64,000 nucleotides of DNA from Allosphingosinicella sp042666435 (GTDB taxonomy: Bacteria; Pseudomonadota; Alphaproteobacteria; Sphingomonadales; Sphingomonadaceae): assembly GCF_042666435.1 (NCBI RefSeq), contig NZ_JBHTDC010000001.1:124001-188000 (forward strand), read 5' to 3'. Shown in pieces: positions 32,789 to 42,185 of the stretch. The translations under genes and the position numbers were made by a program. The notes beneath the pieces are model-generated. The model worked only from the letters and a program-made list of their open reading frames with translations. It was not told the DNA's origin and did no database searches. How positions within the stretch are numbered: the first letter of the stretch is position 1; each line of letters starts with the position of its first letter.

Positions 32789-34048
32789 ATGACCAAGCTG
32801 AGCGGCGGCGACAGCAAGAGCACCCTCTATTGCTCCTTCTGCGGAAAATCGCAGCACGAGGTGCGCAAGCTCATCGCCGGCCCCACCGTGTTCATCTGCG
32901 ACGAGTGCGTGGAGCTGTGCAACGACATCATCCGCGAGGAGACCAAGTCGGCCCTCGTGAAGACCCGCGACGGGGTGCCGACGCCGCTCGAAATCTGCAA
33001 CGTGCTCGATGATTATGTGATCGGCCAGAAGCACGCCAAGCGCGTGCTCTCGGTGGCGGTGCACAATCATTACAAACGCCTGAACCATGGCGGCAAGGGC
33101 GCCGACGTGGAGCTCGCCAAGTCGAACATCCTGCTGGTCGGCCCGACCGGCTGCGGCAAGACCTTGCTCGCGCAGACGCTGGCGCGCATCCTCGACGTGC
33201 CGTTCACCATGGCCGACGCGACGACGCTCACCGAAGCCGGCTATGTCGGCGAGGATGTCGAGAACATCATCCTGAAATTGCTCCAGGCTTCGGACTATAA
33301 TGTCGAGCGAGCGCAGCGCGGCATCGTCTATATCGACGAGATCGACAAGATCAGCCGCAAGTCGGACAACCCTTCCATCACCCGCGACGTCTCGGGCGAG
33401 GGCGTGCAGCAGGCGCTCCTGAAGCTGATGGAAGGCACCACCGCGAGCGTTCCGCCGCAGGGCGGGCGCAAGCATCCGCAGCAGGAATTCCTGCAGGTCG
33501 ACACGACCAACATATTGTTCATCTGCGGCGGCGCCTTCGCAGGGCTGGAGAAGATCATCGGCGACCGCCTGCAGGGCAAGTCGATCGGCTTCGGCGCCTA
33601 TGTCGCCGCGCCGGACGAACGCCGCACCGGCGAGGTGCTGCGCCAGACCGAACCCGAGGATCTGCTCAAGTTCGGTCTGATCCCGGAGTTCGTCGGCCGC
33701 TTGCCGGTGATCGCGACCCTGGAAGATTTGGATATCGACGCTCTCGTCAAGATCCTCCAGGAGCCCAAGAACGCGCTCGTCAAGCAATATGCCAAATTGT
33801 TCGACATGGAGGAGGTGAAGCTCTCCTTCAACGAGGACGCGATGACGGCGATCGCCAAGAAGGCGATCGAGCGCAAGACCGGCGCCCGCGGCCTGCGATC
33901 GATTCTGGAGAATATCCTGCTCGACACGATGTTCGACCTGCCGTCGATGGACGGGGTCGACGAGGTGATGATCGACAAGGACGTGGTCGAAGGCCGCAAG
34001 GAACCCGTTCGCGTCTACGCCGAAAAGAAGGACGAGAACGCGGCCTGA
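32789..34048 (+). CDS. clpX: Clp protease ATP-binding subunit ClpX
   Basis: 419 residues. The N-terminal zinc-binding domain has four Cys (YCSFCGKS ... CDECVELC). The AAA+ motor has Walker A GPTGCGKT, Walker B IVYIDEIDKI and the sensor/pore region. It unfolds ssrA-tagged and other substrates into ClpP, in the cell-cycle proteolysis pathway of alphaproteobacteria. It is followed by a GC hairpin (34054-34065) and a half REP element. Confidence 0.98.
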   Translation: MTKLSGGDSKSTLYCSFCGKSQHEVRKLIAGPTVFICDECVELCNDIIREETKSALVKTRDGVPTPLEICNVLDDYVIGQKHAKRVLSVAVHNHYKRLNHGGKGADVELAKSNILLVGPTGCGKTLLAQTLARILDVPFTMADATTLTEAGYVGEDVENIILKLLQASDYNVERAQRGIVYIDEIDKISRKSDNPSITRDVSGEGVQQALLKLMEGTTASVPPQGGRKHPQQEFLQVDTTNILFICGGAFAGLEKIIGDRLQGKSIGFGAYVAAPDERRTGEVLRQTEPEDLLKFGLIPEFVGRLPVIATLEDLDIDALVKILQEPKNALVKQYAKLFDMEEVKLSFNEDAMTAIAKKAIERKTGARGLRSILENILLDTMFDLPSMDGVDEVMIDKDVVEGRKEPVRVYAEKKDENAA

Positions 34049-34127
34049 GGCCGCGCGGCCTTGAAAACTTGAGTCGTGCCGGATCGGTTCGGCATCGATT
34101 CATCAACCCGGCACGCTCGGCCAGAGG

Positions 34128-34152
34128 TGGACCCCGTCAAGTTCGGGGTGAC
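34128..34152. repeat. Half REP-like element, family A
   Basis: Only the right arm is present: TGGACCCCGTCAAGTTCGG continuing to GGTGAC, with a GTCAAG instead of AAACAAG core. This suggests a decayed or half element. Confidence 0.6.
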
Positions 34153-34288
34153 GATTCACAAGTCATGCGTGATGTAGAAAACCGCAACCGGGAGGGCGAA
34201 GGGGCGGATTCTTCTGGGCTAGGCTATGCATAGATCGAGTCCCAAAGGGGTGGGATCGCCAACGCGCCGCGGAGCGGGCGCCAAAGCC

Positions 34289-34316
34289 ATTGCGCACGCA
34301 AAGGCGGCGCCCATAT
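34289..34316 (+). promoter_or_regulatory. Possible heat-shock promoter of lon
   Basis: ATTGCG, 14 nt, GCCCATAT. The -10 box fits RpoH well (CCCCATNT); the -35 box retains only TTG. It is placed about 42 nt before the lon start. Confidence 0.4.
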
Positions 34317-34357
34317 AGTCTAGGCGCGCCCAAGCCCGCGCGTGCGTGGAGTTTCAA

Positions 34358-36766
34358 GTGACCGAATCCTATCCCGTTCTTCCGCTGCGCGACATCGTTG
34401 TGTTTCCGCAGATGATCGTTCCTTTGTTCGTCGGCCGCGACAAGTCCGTGGCGGCGCTCGAGAGCGCGATGGCGGCGGACAAGTCGATCTTCCTCGTCTC
34501 GCAGCTCGATCCGGCCGAGGACGATCCCGACCGGGACGCTCTGTACGATCTGGGCGTCGTCGCCACGGTGCTCCAGCTGCTCAAGCTCCCCGACGGCACC
34601 GTGCGCGTGCTCGTCGAAGGCCAGCGGCGGGCGTCGCTGACCGCGCTCGACGAGGAAGGGACGCATCTCGTCGCCCAGGTCGAGCCGATCGAGACCGAGG
34701 AGCCGACCGGCGCCGACGTGTCGGCGCTGATGCGGTCGGTGACCGAACAATTCGAGAATTATGCGAAGCTGAACAAGAAGCTGCCCGCCGAGACGGCGGT
34801 GCAGCTCGGGCAAATCGAGGAAGCGTCGAAGCTTTCGGACGCGGTCGCGGCGAACATCAACATCAAGGTCTCGGACAAGCAGGCCCTGCTGGCCGAGCTC
34901 AATCCCGTGCGCCGGCTCGAAATGGCGTTTGCCTTCATGGAGGGCGAACTGGGCGTGCTCCAGGTCGAGAAGAAGATCAGGAGCCGCGTCAAGCGCCAGA
35001 TGGAGAAGACCCAGCGCGAATATTATCTCAACGAGCAGCTGAAGGCGATCCAGCGCGAATTGGGCGATGGCGAGGAAGGCGAGGGTGACGAGCTTGCCGA
35101 GCTGACCCGCAAGGTCGCCAAGACCAAGCTGTCCAAGGAAGCGCGGACCAAGGCGACGCAGGAGCTCAAGAAACTGAAGGCGATGGCGCCGATGTCGGCC
35201 GAGGCGACCGTCAGCCGCAACTATCTCGACGTGCTTCTCGGCCTGCCCTGGGGAAAGCGCTCCAAGGTCCAGAAGGACATCGTCGCGGCGCAGACGATCC
35301 TCGACGAGGACCATTATGGGTTGGAGAAGGTCAAGGACCGGATCGTCGAATATCTCGCCGTCCAGGCGCGGACCAACAAATTGAAGGGCCCGATCCTGTG
35401 CCTCGTCGGTCCTCCCGGCGTCGGCAAGACCTCGCTCGGCCGCTCGATCGCCAAGGCGACGGGGCGCGAGTTCGTGCGCCAGTCGCTGGGCGGGGTGCGC
35501 GACGAGGCCGAGATTCGCGGCCACCGCCGAACCTATATCGGCTCGCTGCCCGGCAAGATCGTGTCGAACCTCAAGAAGGCCGGCACGTCCAACCCGTTGT
35601 TCCTCCTCGACGAGATCGACAAGCTCGGCCAGGATTTCCGCGGCGATCCCGCCTCGGCATTGCTGGAGGTGCTGGATCCCGAGCAGAATTCGAAGTTCCA
35701 GGACCATTATCTGGAGATCGACTACGACCTGTCGGACGTGATGTTCGTCACGACGGCGAACAGCATGAACATGCCGCAGCCTTTGCTCGACCGGATGGAG
35801 ATCATCCGGCTGGAAGGCTATACCGAGGATGAGAAGGTCGAGATCGCGACCCGCCACCTCATCCCCAAGCAGATCGAATCGCACGGCCTCAAGGACGGCG
35901 AGATGGTCTTCACCGACGAGGGCCTCCGCGCGCTCATCCGCCATTATACTCGCGAGGCGGGGGTGCGGACGCTGGAGCGGGAGATCGCCAAGGTGGCGCG
36001 CAAGGCGCTGCGCCGCATCCTCGAGGGCAAGACGGAGAAGTTCGAGCTCACGGCGGAGAATGTCGCCGATTTTTCCGGGGTGCGGAAGTTCCGCCACGGC
36101 ATCGGCGAGGAGGAGGACCAGATCGGCGCCGTCACCGGCCTCGCCTGGACCGAGGTCGGCGGCGAGCTGCTCACCATCGAGGCGGTCACCGTGCCCGGCA
36201 AGGGCCAGATCCGGACGACCGGCAAGCTGGGCGACGTGATGAAGGAATCGGTCCAGGCCGCCTTTTCGTTCGTCAGGGCGCGAAGCCCCAGTTACGGCGT
36301 CAAACCGAGCCTGATCGCGCGCAAGGATATCCACGTCCATCTCCCCGAAGGCGCGGTGCCCAAGGACGGTCCCTCGGCGGGCGTCGGCATGGTCACGGCG
36401 ATCATCTCGACGCTGACGGCCATACCGGTGCGGCGCGACGTCGCAATGACCGGGGAGGTGACCCTGCGCGGCCGAGTGCTGCCGATCGGCGGCCTCAAGG
36501 AGAAATTGCTGGCGGCGCTGCGCGGCGGCATCAAAACGGTGCTGATCCCGGCGGAGAACGAGAAGGATCTGGTCGAGATACCGGCCAACATCACCGCCGG
36601 GCTGGAGATCGTGCCGGTCAGCCATGTCGACGAGGTGCTGGCGCGGGCGCTCGTCACCCCCATCGTGCCCATCGAATGGACCGAGGCGGACGAGCTCGCC
36701 GCGGTGCCGCCGACCGAGCTGGCGGCGGCGCCGGACGACGCGGCGGGGGTCGCGAGCCGCCACTGA
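34358..36766 (+). CDS. lon: ATP-dependent protease Lon
   Basis: 802 residues if GTG 34358 is the start (TESYPVLPLRDIVVFPQM). A GGAG site 6 nt upstream supports it; an earlier GTG at 34346 overlaps that site. The order is LON substrate-binding domain, coiled coil (RVKRQMEKTQREYYLNEQL), AAA+ (GPPGVGKTSLG; FLLDEIDKL) and the Ser-Lys protease domain (PKDGPSAGVGM with Ser; Lys in GLKEKLLA). It degrades damaged and regulatory proteins. Confidence 0.98.
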   Translation: MTESYPVLPLRDIVVFPQMIVPLFVGRDKSVAALESAMAADKSIFLVSQLDPAEDDPDRDALYDLGVVATVLQLLKLPDGTVRVLVEGQRRASLTALDEEGTHLVAQVEPIETEEPTGADVSALMRSVTEQFENYAKLNKKLPAETAVQLGQIEEASKLSDAVAANINIKVSDKQALLAELNPVRRLEMAFAFMEGELGVLQVEKKIRSRVKRQMEKTQREYYLNEQLKAIQRELGDGEEGEGDELAELTRKVAKTKLSKEARTKATQELKKLKAMAPMSAEATVSRNYLDVLLGLPWGKRSKVQKDIVAAQTILDEDHYGLEKVKDRIVEYLAVQARTNKLKGPILCLVGPPGVGKTSLGRSIAKATGREFVRQSLGGVRDEAEIRGHRRTYIGSLPGKIVSNLKKAGTSNPLFLLDEIDKLGQDFRGDPASALLEVLDPEQNSKFQDHYLEIDYDLSDVMFVTTANSMNMPQPLLDRMEIIRLEGYTEDEKVEIATRHLIPKQIESHGLKDGEMVFTDEGLRALIRHYTREAGVRTLEREIAKVARKALRRILEGKTEKFELTAENVADFSGVRKFRHGIGEEEDQIGAVTGLAWTEVGGELLTIEAVTVPGKGQIRTTGKLGDVMKESVQAAFSFVRARSPSYGVKPSLIARKDIHVHLPEGAVPKDGPSAGVGMVTAIISTLTAIPVRRDVAMTGEVTLRGRVLPIGGLKEKLLAALRGGIKTVLIPAENEKDLVEIPANITAGLEIVPVSHVDEVLARALVTPIVPIEWTEADELAAVPPTELAAAPDDAAGVASRH

Positions 36767-36799
36767 ATTGTTGCTCCGCGGCAACGGAAAACGAGTCCG

Positions 36800-36831
36800 A
36801 AAGCGCGACTATCCTCGGAAAATCGCGCTTT
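36800..36831 (+). terminator. Hairpin between lon and HU
   Basis: A perfect 9-bp stem AAAGCGCGA / TCGCGCTTT with a 14-nt loop, located 34 nt after the lon stop and followed by CCCCTTT. It probably limits read-through into the HU gene. Confidence 0.45.
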
Positions 36832-36915
36832 CCCCTTTGACTCGCGACGCCAACCTGTCGGAAGGTGAAGTCTCGGCGTCAGCCGCGATTCCATTGTAAC
36901 AGGGGTTCGGACAGC

Positions 36916-37191
36916 ATGAACAAACAGGAGCTAATCGGCTCGGTCGCGGAAACGACCGGTCTCGGCAGGAGCGATGCGAGCAAGGCGGTCGAGGGGGTTT
37001 TCGACGCGATCACCAATGCGCTCAAGAAGGGCGACGAAGTGCGCCTGGTCGGCTTCGGCACCTTCTCCTGCTCGAAGCGCAAGGCGTCGACGGGCCGCAA
37101 CCCGCGCACCGGCGAGCCGATGCAGATCAAGGAATCGACCCAGCCCAAATTCAAGGCCGGCAAGGGCCTGAAGGATTCGGTGAACCCGTAA
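36916..37191 (+). CDS. HU-family DNA-binding protein
   Basis: 91 residues from MNKQELIGSVAETTGLGRSD (ATG 36916). The HU/IHF fold is complete, including the DNA-binding arm GTFSCSKRKASTGRNPRTGE and C-terminal PKFKAGKGLKDSV. The position directly after lon matches the hupB location in many proteobacteria. HU bends DNA and organises the nucleoid. Confidence 0.97.
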   Translation: MNKQELIGSVAETTGLGRSDASKAVEGVFDAITNALKKGDEVRLVGFGTFSCSKRKASTGRNPRTGEPMQIKESTQPKFKAGKGLKDSVNP

Positions 37192-37200
37192 TTCGTTTGG

Positions 37201-37230
37201 GGGACCGGCGGCGGGAGGCGCGCCGGTCCC
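37201..37230 (+). terminator. GC-rich hairpin after HU gene
   Basis: A perfect 10-bp stem GGGACCGGCG / CGCCGGTCCC with a 10-nt loop, 9 nt after the HU stop. No T-tract follows. Confidence 0.45.
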
Positions 37231-37374
37231 ATGTCCCGCTGGACAGGCTCCGGGCGGGACCTTATGGGACCGTCCGAACGGCGCCCAGGCGTCCGTTCCC
37301 GGGTGTCGGTGAAGGTCGGACTTTCACGGGCTGCCCTTTTCCCAGCCGCCATACCACAGGCGGGTCGCGAGCGT

Positions 37375-37449
37375 GGGCGCGTAGCTCAGTGGTAGAGCAC
37401 ACCCTTCACACGGGTGGGGTCGCAAGTTCAATCCTTGCCGCGCCCACCA
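37375..37449 (+). tRNA. tRNA-Val (anticodon CAC)
   Basis: 75 nt. Acceptor GGGCGCG pairs CGCGCCC with an encoded ACCA. The anticodon stem-loop CACCCTTCACACGGGTG has CAC at positions 34-36. The 3' part is overlapped antisense by the end of the LLM oxidoreductase frame. Confidence 0.95.
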
Positions 37450-38429
37450 CGCTCCACGTCAGAGACGATCTCGTAGGAGCGCAGCCGCGCGTCGTGATCG
37501 AAAATCTGTGACGTGATCATCAGTTCGTCGGCGCCGGTGCGGGTGACGAAATCATGGATCGCGGCAGCGACGGTGTCCGGCGAGCCGATCGCGGAGCAGG
37601 AGAGGAGCTGGTCGAGCATCGCGCGCTGGGCGGGCGGGAGCGACTGTTTATAGCCCTCGACAGGGGGCTGGAGCGCCGTGGGCTGACCGCTCCGAAGGTT
37701 GACGAAGGTCTGCTGCATCGACGTTGCGAGATATTCGCCTTCCTCGTCCGTCTGTGCCGCGAAGGCGTTGAAGCCGAGCATTACATAGGGCTGCTCAAGC
37801 CGGTCGGACGGCTGGAAGGTCGTGCGGTAGACGTGGATCGCCTCCATCATCTGCTGCGGCGCGAAGTGGGAGGCGAAGGCGTAGGGAAGCCCGAGCATCG
37901 CCGCGAGCTGGGCGCCGAACAGGCTCGAGCCCAATATCCAGATCGGGATGTCGAGCCGTTCGCCGGGAATGGCGCGGACGCGCTGGCCCGGCTCCGACGG
38001 CTGGAGATAATCCATCAGCTCGACGACGTCGCGCGGGAACTGGTTTGCGTCGGAAACAAGGTTGCGGCGCAGCGCCTGGGCGGCGGCCTGGTCGGTGCCC
38101 GGCGCGCGGCCAAGGCCGAGGTCGATGCGACCGGGAAATAGCGATTCGAGGGTTCCGAACTGCTCGGCGATCACCAAAGGCGCGTGGTTCGGCAGCATGA
38201 CGCCGCCGGCGCCCACCCGGATGGTGGACGTGCCGGCCGCGATATGGCCGAGCGCGACCGCCGTCGCGGCGCTCGCCACGCCGGGCATGGAATGATGTTC
38301 GGCCATCCAGAAGCGGCGATAGCCCCAGCGCTCGGCGTGCCGCGCAAGGTCGAGCGAGTTGCGGAAGGCGAGGGCGGCATCGCCGCCTTCGACGATGGGA
38401 GCAAGATCGAGCACGGAAAAGGGAACCAT
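37428..38429 (-). CDS. LLM-class flavin-dependent oxidoreductase
   Basis: 333 residues from MVPFSVLDLAPIVEGGDA (ATG 38429). The bacterial-luciferase-like TIM barrel is recognisable: RYGRFWMAEHHSMPG-like segment, VGAGGVMLPNHAPLVIAEQ, LDLGLGRAPGTD and IGSPDTVAAAIHDFV. These enzymes use FMNH2, and this group usually acts as an uncharacterised monooxygenase. The C-terminal 22 nt lie opposite the 3' end of tRNA-Val, so the last residues (RGGRGKD) are read from tRNA sequence. Confidence 0.9.
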   Translation of the reverse strand: MVPFSVLDLAPIVEGGDAALAFRNSLDLARHAERWGYRRFWMAEHHSMPGVASAATAVALGHIAAGTSTIRVGAGGVMLPNHAPLVIAEQFGTLESLFPGRIDLGLGRAPGTDQAAAQALRRNLVSDANQFPRDVVELMDYLQPSEPGQRVRAIPGERLDIPIWILGSSLFGAQLAAMLGLPYAFASHFAPQQMMEAIHVYRTTFQPSDRLEQPYVMLGFNAFAAQTDEEGEYLATSMQQTFVNLRSGQPTALQPPVEGYKQSLPPAQRAMLDQLLSCSAIGSPDTVAAAIHDFVTRTGADELMITSQIFDHDARLRSYEIVSDVERGGRGKD

Positions 38430-38540
38430 GTGGGCGATATGGGGCTTCCAATCCGCATTGCCACCATGGGCGGGCCGCACAGTCTCCTTGACCTGCCACC
38501 GGCTGCGCCCCTATGTGCGCGGCGCATCATTGCACCATGT

Positions 38541-38618
38541 GGCGATCGTAGCTCAGCTGGTTAGAGCGCTGGTTTGTGGTACCAGAGGTCGCGGGTTCAA
38601 CCCCCGTCGGTCGCCCCA
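38541..38618 (+). tRNA. tRNA-His (anticodon GTG)
   Basis: 78 nt counting the encoded G-1 and CCA. The acceptor GCGATCG pairs CGGTCGC; the discriminator is C73, which can pair with the encoded G-1 (38541). The anticodon loop TTGTGGT carries GTG. This is the canonical HisRS identity set rather than the G-1-lacking form known from some alphaproteobacterial orders. Confidence 0.95.
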
Positions 38619-38651
38619 CTATTCTTAGACCATCTTCGCCAGGACAAAGCC

Positions 38652-39701
<1,050 letters not shown>

Positions 39702-39710
39702 TGCACCGTT

Positions 39711-39777
39711 CGTCATTGCGAGCGTAGCGAAGAAATCCAGTACGTGCGTTGGATTGCCGCGCTTCGATCGCAATGAG
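39711..39777. repeat. REP-like palindromic element, family D
   Basis: CGTCATTGCGAGCGTAGCGA on the left and the inverse TTCGATCGCAATGAGG on the right around a GATTT/ATCC core. It lies just after the dehydrogenase gene and before the DMT transporter. Confidence 0.75.
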
Positions 39778-39785
39778 GAGAGCAG

Positions 39786-40691
39786 CTACAGCGCCTCCGC
39801 CCGGGGTTTCTCCCTTCCCAGCTTGTGCTCGCGGTAGAGGGTGTAGAGCCCGCTGGCGATGATCACTGCCGCGCCAAGCCAGGTCGTGGCGGGCGGCTGC
39901 GTCTCCCAGATCAGCCAGCCGAGCAGCACCGCCCAGATGAGCTGCGCATAATCGAACGGAACGATCACCGGCACCGGCGCGAAGCGGAGCGCGGCGGTAA
40001 GGAGGAGCTGGGCCACGCCGCCGAAAAAGCCGAGCGCGAGCAGGATCGCCCAGATGCGTGGCTCGTGCCATTCCGCGAAGAAAGGCATCAGCGCCCCCGT
40101 CGCCAGCATCGACAGGCCGGTGAACCAGAGTACGGTGGTCTGGGTCGATTCCGTCCTTCCGATCTGGCGGATGGTGATGGTGACGCAGGCGACTCCCAGA
40201 GCGGAGAGCGCGGCGATGGCGAGGCCGATCGCCGGAAGGTCGCTGCCCTGCGGCCGCATCACGATCAGCACCCCGATGAAACCGATGGCGACCGCGCTCC
40301 AGCGATGCCGGCCGACATGCTCCTTGAGAACCAGCGCCGAGAGGATCACCGCGAAGAGCGGCGCCGCGAAGCCGATCGTGGTCGCCTCGGCTAGCGGCAA
40401 ATAGCTCAAGGCCGTGAAGGCGAGCGCCATGGTGGTGAGGCCGATCGCGCCGCGCGCGACATGGGCGAGCGGCCGATCGGTGCGCCAGGCGCCGTAATTG
40501 CCCGACCAGATGATCCAGGCGAGGAGGGGCGGAAGGCCGAATGCGAAGCGGTAGAAGACCAGCTCCGGGGTGCTGATTCCGGCCTCATAGCCGAGCTTGA
40601 TCGCGGCAGCCATGAAGCCGAAACAGGTGGTCGCGCCGAGGCGCAAGCCTATACCGAGCAGGCGGTTTTGTTCGGGAGGGGCGGCGGACAT
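39786..40691 (-). CDS. DMT/EamA-family membrane transporter
   Basis: 301 residues from MSAAPPEQNRLLGIGLRLGA (ATG 40691). It has about ten hydrophobic helices in two EamA repeats (GAIGLTTMALAFTALSYLPL ... FDYAQLIWAVLLGWLIW). Such permeases export small metabolites or amino acids; the substrate is unknown. The Lys/Arg-rich C-terminus ends TLYREHKLGREKPRAEAL. It is convergent with the dehydrogenase, with REP elements on both flanks. Confidence 0.88.
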   Translation of the reverse strand: MSAAPPEQNRLLGIGLRLGATTCFGFMAAAIKLGYEAGISTPELVFYRFAFGLPPLLAWIIWSGNYGAWRTDRPLAHVARGAIGLTTMALAFTALSYLPLAEATTIGFAAPLFAVILSALVLKEHVGRHRWSAVAIGFIGVLIVMRPQGSDLPAIGLAIAALSALGVACVTITIRQIGRTESTQTTVLWFTGLSMLATGALMPFFAEWHEPRIWAILLALGFFGGVAQLLLTAALRFAPVPVIVPFDYAQLIWAVLLGWLIWETQPPATTWLGAAVIIASGLYTLYREHKLGREKPRAEAL

Positions 40692-40749
40692 GCAGGCGGT
40701 TGTGCGGCGGGGAGGAGGGAAGGGCAAGGCGCGCGCCGCCGCTATCGCC

Positions 40750-40817
40750 GTCATTCCAGCGAAAGCTGGAATCTCATTTTCTTCAGGAAGAGAGATTCCA
40801 GCTTTCGCTGGAATGAC
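40750..40817. repeat. REP-like palindromic element, family C
   Basis: A long inverted repeat: GTCATTCCAGCGAAAGCTGG continuing to AATCTC, and its inverse GAGATTCCAGCTTTCGCTGG continuing to AATGAC. It lies between the DMT transporter and the ccm operon. Confidence 0.9.
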
Positions 40818-40906
40818 GATTTGGTTCGAGCTTGCCTCTGATTTGCCGCGGGTGCCACGCTAATGCTTCCCGCAACGCTCCGCCTTCGCTAAACACCGAG
40901 CGGCAA

Positions 40907-41626
40907 ATGCATATCTACGCGAATCCGGCACGTTTCCTGAAAGTTGCCCGTCCGCTGACACCCTGGCTCGGCTGGGGCGGGGCGGCGCTGATCGCTTTTG
41001 GGCTTGGCATCGGCCTGTTCGTCGCGCCGCCCGATTATCTGCAGGGTGAGAGCGTACGCATCATGTATGTCCATGTACCGGCCGCCTGGCTCGGCATGGG
41101 CGGGTGGACGGGGATCGCGGTCGCCAGCCTGATGCAGCTCGTCTGGCGGCATCCGCTGGCCAATGTCGCGGCCCGCGCCATCGCCGTGCCCGGAGCTTTG
41201 TTCACCGCCGTCTGTCTCGTCACCGGGTCGCTTTGGGGGCGCCCGACCTGGGGCACCTATTGGGAATGGGACGGGCGGATGACGTCGATGCTCGTCCTCC
41301 TCTTCCTCTACGTCGGCTATATCGCTTTGGCCGACGCCGATCGGGAGCGTGGCGGGGAGGGACGGATCGCCGCCATTTTCGGCCTGTTGGGGGCGATCAA
41401 CATTCCGATCATCCATTATTCGGTTCTGTGGTGGAACACCTTGCACCAGGGGCAGAGCATCAGCTTCGTCCGGGGTTCCTCCACCATCGACGGTTCGATG
41501 CTGTGGCCGCTGCTGGCCTCCGCGCTAGGCTTCTCGCTGCTGTTCGGAGCGATCGTGCTGATGCGGATGCGCGCCATTCTCGCCCGGCAAAAGGTCGAGG
41601 CGCGCTTGAGGAGGATGAGCGCGTGA
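40907..41626 (+). CDS. ccmC: Cytochrome c maturation heme ABC transporter permease CcmC
   Basis: 239 residues from MHIYANPARFLKVARPL (ATG 40907). Six transmembrane helices and the WWD/tryptophan-rich segment (GTYWEWDGRMTSMLVLLFLYV) bind heme before handover to CcmE. It ends in a 4-nt overlap (GTGA) with ccmD. ccmA and ccmB are not adjacent upstream. Confidence 0.96.
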   Translation: MHIYANPARFLKVARPLTPWLGWGGAALIAFGLGIGLFVAPPDYLQGESVRIMYVHVPAAWLGMGGWTGIAVASLMQLVWRHPLANVAARAIAVPGALFTAVCLVTGSLWGRPTWGTYWEWDGRMTSMLVLLFLYVGYIALADADRERGGEGRIAAIFGLLGAINIPIIHYSVLWWNTLHQGQSISFVRGSSTIDGSMLWPLLASALGFSLLFGAIVLMRMRAILARQKVEARLRRMSA

Positions 41627-41754
41627 GCCACTGGCCCTTCATCATCGCGGCCTATGCGCTGACGATCCTCGGCGCGCTGGGCGTGACGCTGTGGAGCTTC
41701 GCCGCGATGCGCCGGGCGGAAGCGGACGCCAACGCGCTGAGGCGCGAGCGATGA
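41623..41754 (+). CDS. ccmD: Heme exporter protein CcmD
   Basis: 43 residues, too short for most ORF filters, starting with GTG 41623 overlapping ccmC. One transmembrane helix (HWPFIIAAYALTILGALGV) followed by a basic tail (RRAEADANALRRER) is the CcmD pattern. It overlaps ccmE by ATGA. Confidence 0.9.
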   Translation: MSHWPFIIAAYALTILGALGVTLWSFAAMRRAEADANALRRER

Positions 41755-42185
41755 AGGCCAAGAACCAGCGGCTGACCCTGCTGATCCTTGCCATCGCCGC
41801 GGTGCTGGCGGCGGTGCTGCTCGGCATGTCGGCGCTGAAGGACCAGGCCGCTTATTTCTACGCACCCGCCGATGTCGCCCGCAAAGGCGTGCCGCTCGAC
41901 CAGGCGGTGCGAATCGGCGGCATGGTCAAGGACGGTTCGATTCAGCGCGCGGCGGACGGCGTGACGATCGACTTCATCGTCGGCGACGAGACGGACGCGG
42001 TCATCCCGGTGCGCTTCACCGGCATCGTGCCGAACCTGTTCCAGGAAAATAGCGGGGTCGTGGCCGAGGGCCGGTTCCTGCCGAGCGGCGTGTTCGTCGC
42101 CAGCGAGATCCTCGCCAAGCATGACGAGAATTACATGCCGCCCGAGCTGGCCGGCGCCAGGCACAAGACCGAGACGCTGGAATGA
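41751..42185 (+). CDS. ccmE: Cytochrome c maturation heme chaperone CcmE
   Basis: 144 residues from MKAKNQRLTLLILAIAAV (ATG 41751). An N-terminal anchor is followed by the OB-fold. The covalent heme-binding His124 and axial Tyr128 are in LAKHDENYMPPEL. It ends in a 4-nt overlap with ccmF. Confidence 0.97.
   Translation: MKAKNQRLTLLILAIAAVLAAVLLGMSALKDQAAYFYAPADVARKGVPLDQAVRIGGMVKDGSIQRAADGVTIDFIVGDETDAVIPVRFTGIVPNLFQENSGVVAEGRFLPSGVFVASEILAKHDENYMPPELAGARHKTETLE

Larger units (their letters stand above)
34049..34357. other. Intergenic region between clpX and lon
   Basis: 309 bp. It contains a short GGCCGC/GCGGCC hairpin right after clpX, a half family A repeat (34128-34152) and a possible sigma-32 -10 box (GCCCATAT at 34309-34316) with a poor -35 (ATTGCG), 30-40 nt before lon. 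Confidence 0.45.

Noticed and set aside
34163..36784. 873-residue open frame on the minus strand
   Set aside because: It is antisense to lon; high GC makes such shadows long.
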